NCBI RefSeq assembly: GCF_001458115.1
Contig: NZ_CZRP01000013.1
Span: 806,001-870,000, forward strand
DNA length: 64,000 nucleotides
Direction of reading: 5' to 3'
DNA from: Gracilibacillus massiliensis
GTDB taxonomy: Bacteria; Bacillota; Bacilli; Bacillales; Amphibacillaceae
Shown: piece by piece, positions 63,601 to 64,000 of the stretch
Position numbering within the stretch: the first letter of the stretch is position 1
Layout: each line of letters starts with the position of its first letter
Notes under the pieces: generated by a model
The model's input: the letters and a program-made list of their open reading frames with translations, nothing else
Told to the model about the DNA's origin: nothing
The model's database searches: none
Made by a program: the position numbers and the translations under genes

Positions 63601-64000
63601 TCCACAAAGGTATATCCTGTTCTGATTGGTGATACTGGGGCAGTCGCTGATTCACCATGTTCTACTGTTTCAGTTTTGATTTCCGTTCCATCATAATCCT
63701 CGAATGTGACCGTGTAGGTTTTGATTTCATATTCAGCTTGAATCGTTTGGTCACCGGTGATGTTGTCGAATGATCGACTCCAGCCTGTGAAGGTGTATCC
63801 TACTCGAATCGGATCTTCTGGTGCGGTTGCTGCTTCCCCGTGATTTACGGTTTCGGTTTGAATCGTTTCTCCGTCATAGTTGATGAAGGTTACGTCGTAT
63901 TGATTGATGTTCCATTTTGCGTATAAGGTAAGGTCTTTTGTTACGACGTCTTCTTCAAAATTCCAAGCTTCTGTCTGAGCTTGGTCTTTATACCATCCTG
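60627..64000 (-). pseudogene. LPNTA-anchored repeat adhesin with one amber codon, partial
   Basis: One frame runs from the right edge to TAA 60627, broken only by TAG at 61827-61829, where GKISY-stop-WYQTPDNTDN implies a Gln codon (CAG) lost by one change. Before the stop lie many 60-70-residue repeats of the InlB B-repeat/flg_new type (YTFVDWDQQFDNI, FQGWYTNEKL, LYAKW). After it come an Ig-like segment, a cadherin-like domain (LSPSFDPEHDQYSVNV), a beta-sandwich part, and the sorting signal ELPNTA, membrane helix and KIRRTK tail. LPNTA is the motif of class D sortases. As read, the product would lack its wall anchor. The 5' end lies outside the window. Confidence 0.85.
62166..64000 (-). repeat. 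795-bp higher-order tandem repeat in the adhesin
   Basis: Matching points repeat at 795 bp: ATAGCTATTG at 62736 and 63531, and TTCCAAGCTTCTGTCTGAGC at 63166 and 63961. Each 265-residue unit holds four different B-repeats. Large parts are nearly identical at the base level, so units have been copied or converted recently. At least two units are in the window and the series goes on beyond the edge. Confidence 0.85.

Overview
The window reads as a chromosomal segment of a low-GC, probably halotolerant, member of the Bacillaceae (Gracilibacillus/Virgibacillus-like is my guess). The basis is AT-rich DNA, strong AGGAGG ribosome binding sites, ComK-like and YwqC/D/E-like proteins, a YcxB-like protein, and a MelA that matches the Bacillus family. 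Almost every gene lies on the minus strand. I ran no search; family names come from reading motifs.

Region 1 (1-2174): the 5' part of an O-antigen-ligase-like membrane protein cut by the window edge, then decayed copies of an xre gene and a comK gene.

Region 2 (2189-10382): a lasso-peptide (RiPP) locus of the paeninodin type. In transcription order it holds a nucleotidyltransferase, a lasso cyclase (asparagine synthetase-like), two 43-residue precursors not called as ORFs, a YwqE/CpsB-like PHP protein that has lost its metal ligands, a B2 leader peptidase, an HPr-kinase-like peptide kinase, a PqqD-like B1 leader-binding protein and an ABC exporter. Both precursors predict a 9-residue ring closed on Asp9 and end in Ser, the known target of such kinases. 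A palindrome GTTC-N8-GAAC lies ahead of three transcription units here and ahead of a second degenerate PHP gene 39 kb away.

Region 3 (10.4-16.4 kb): small accessory genes and debris: a coiled-coil repeat protein, a GNAT acetyltransferase with a truncated upstream copy, YcxB-like, a phage-type replication protein, an xre-comK pair and a possible GIY-YIG protein.

Region 4 (16.4-21.9 kb): alpha-galactoside utilisation: an ABC importer, GH4 alpha-galactosidase (apparently starting at ATT), a cre site and an AraC-type regulator.

Region 5 (22.3-52.3 kb): a Wzx/Wzy exopolysaccharide cluster. A c-di-GMP-I riboswitch with terminator precedes a LuxR-type regulator, then YwqC/D/E-like chain-length and phosphotyrosine genes, a priming transferase, four glycosyltransferases, Wzy, Wzx, an acetyltransferase, dTDP-rhamnose and GDP-mannose genes, and two GalU copies. 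Two sulfotransferase-like genes, a complete PAPS supply set (CysD, CysN-CysC fusion, SLC13 anion permease, PAP phosphatase CysQ) and an LCP ligase suggest a sulfated, possibly wall-linked polysaccharide. Remnants of ugd and of a second cysQ record earlier versions of the locus.

Region 6 (52.7-64 kb): an AbrB-like regulator, then a compact four-gene operon (degenerate GGDEF plus pseudo-receiver, membrane HEAT protein, BcsA/PgaC-like synthase, anchored glycoside-hydrolase-like protein) bracketed by two arrays of a 12-bp motif with strict 21-bp spacing. Last comes a large LPNTA-anchored repeat adhesin interrupted by one amber codon and cut by the right edge.
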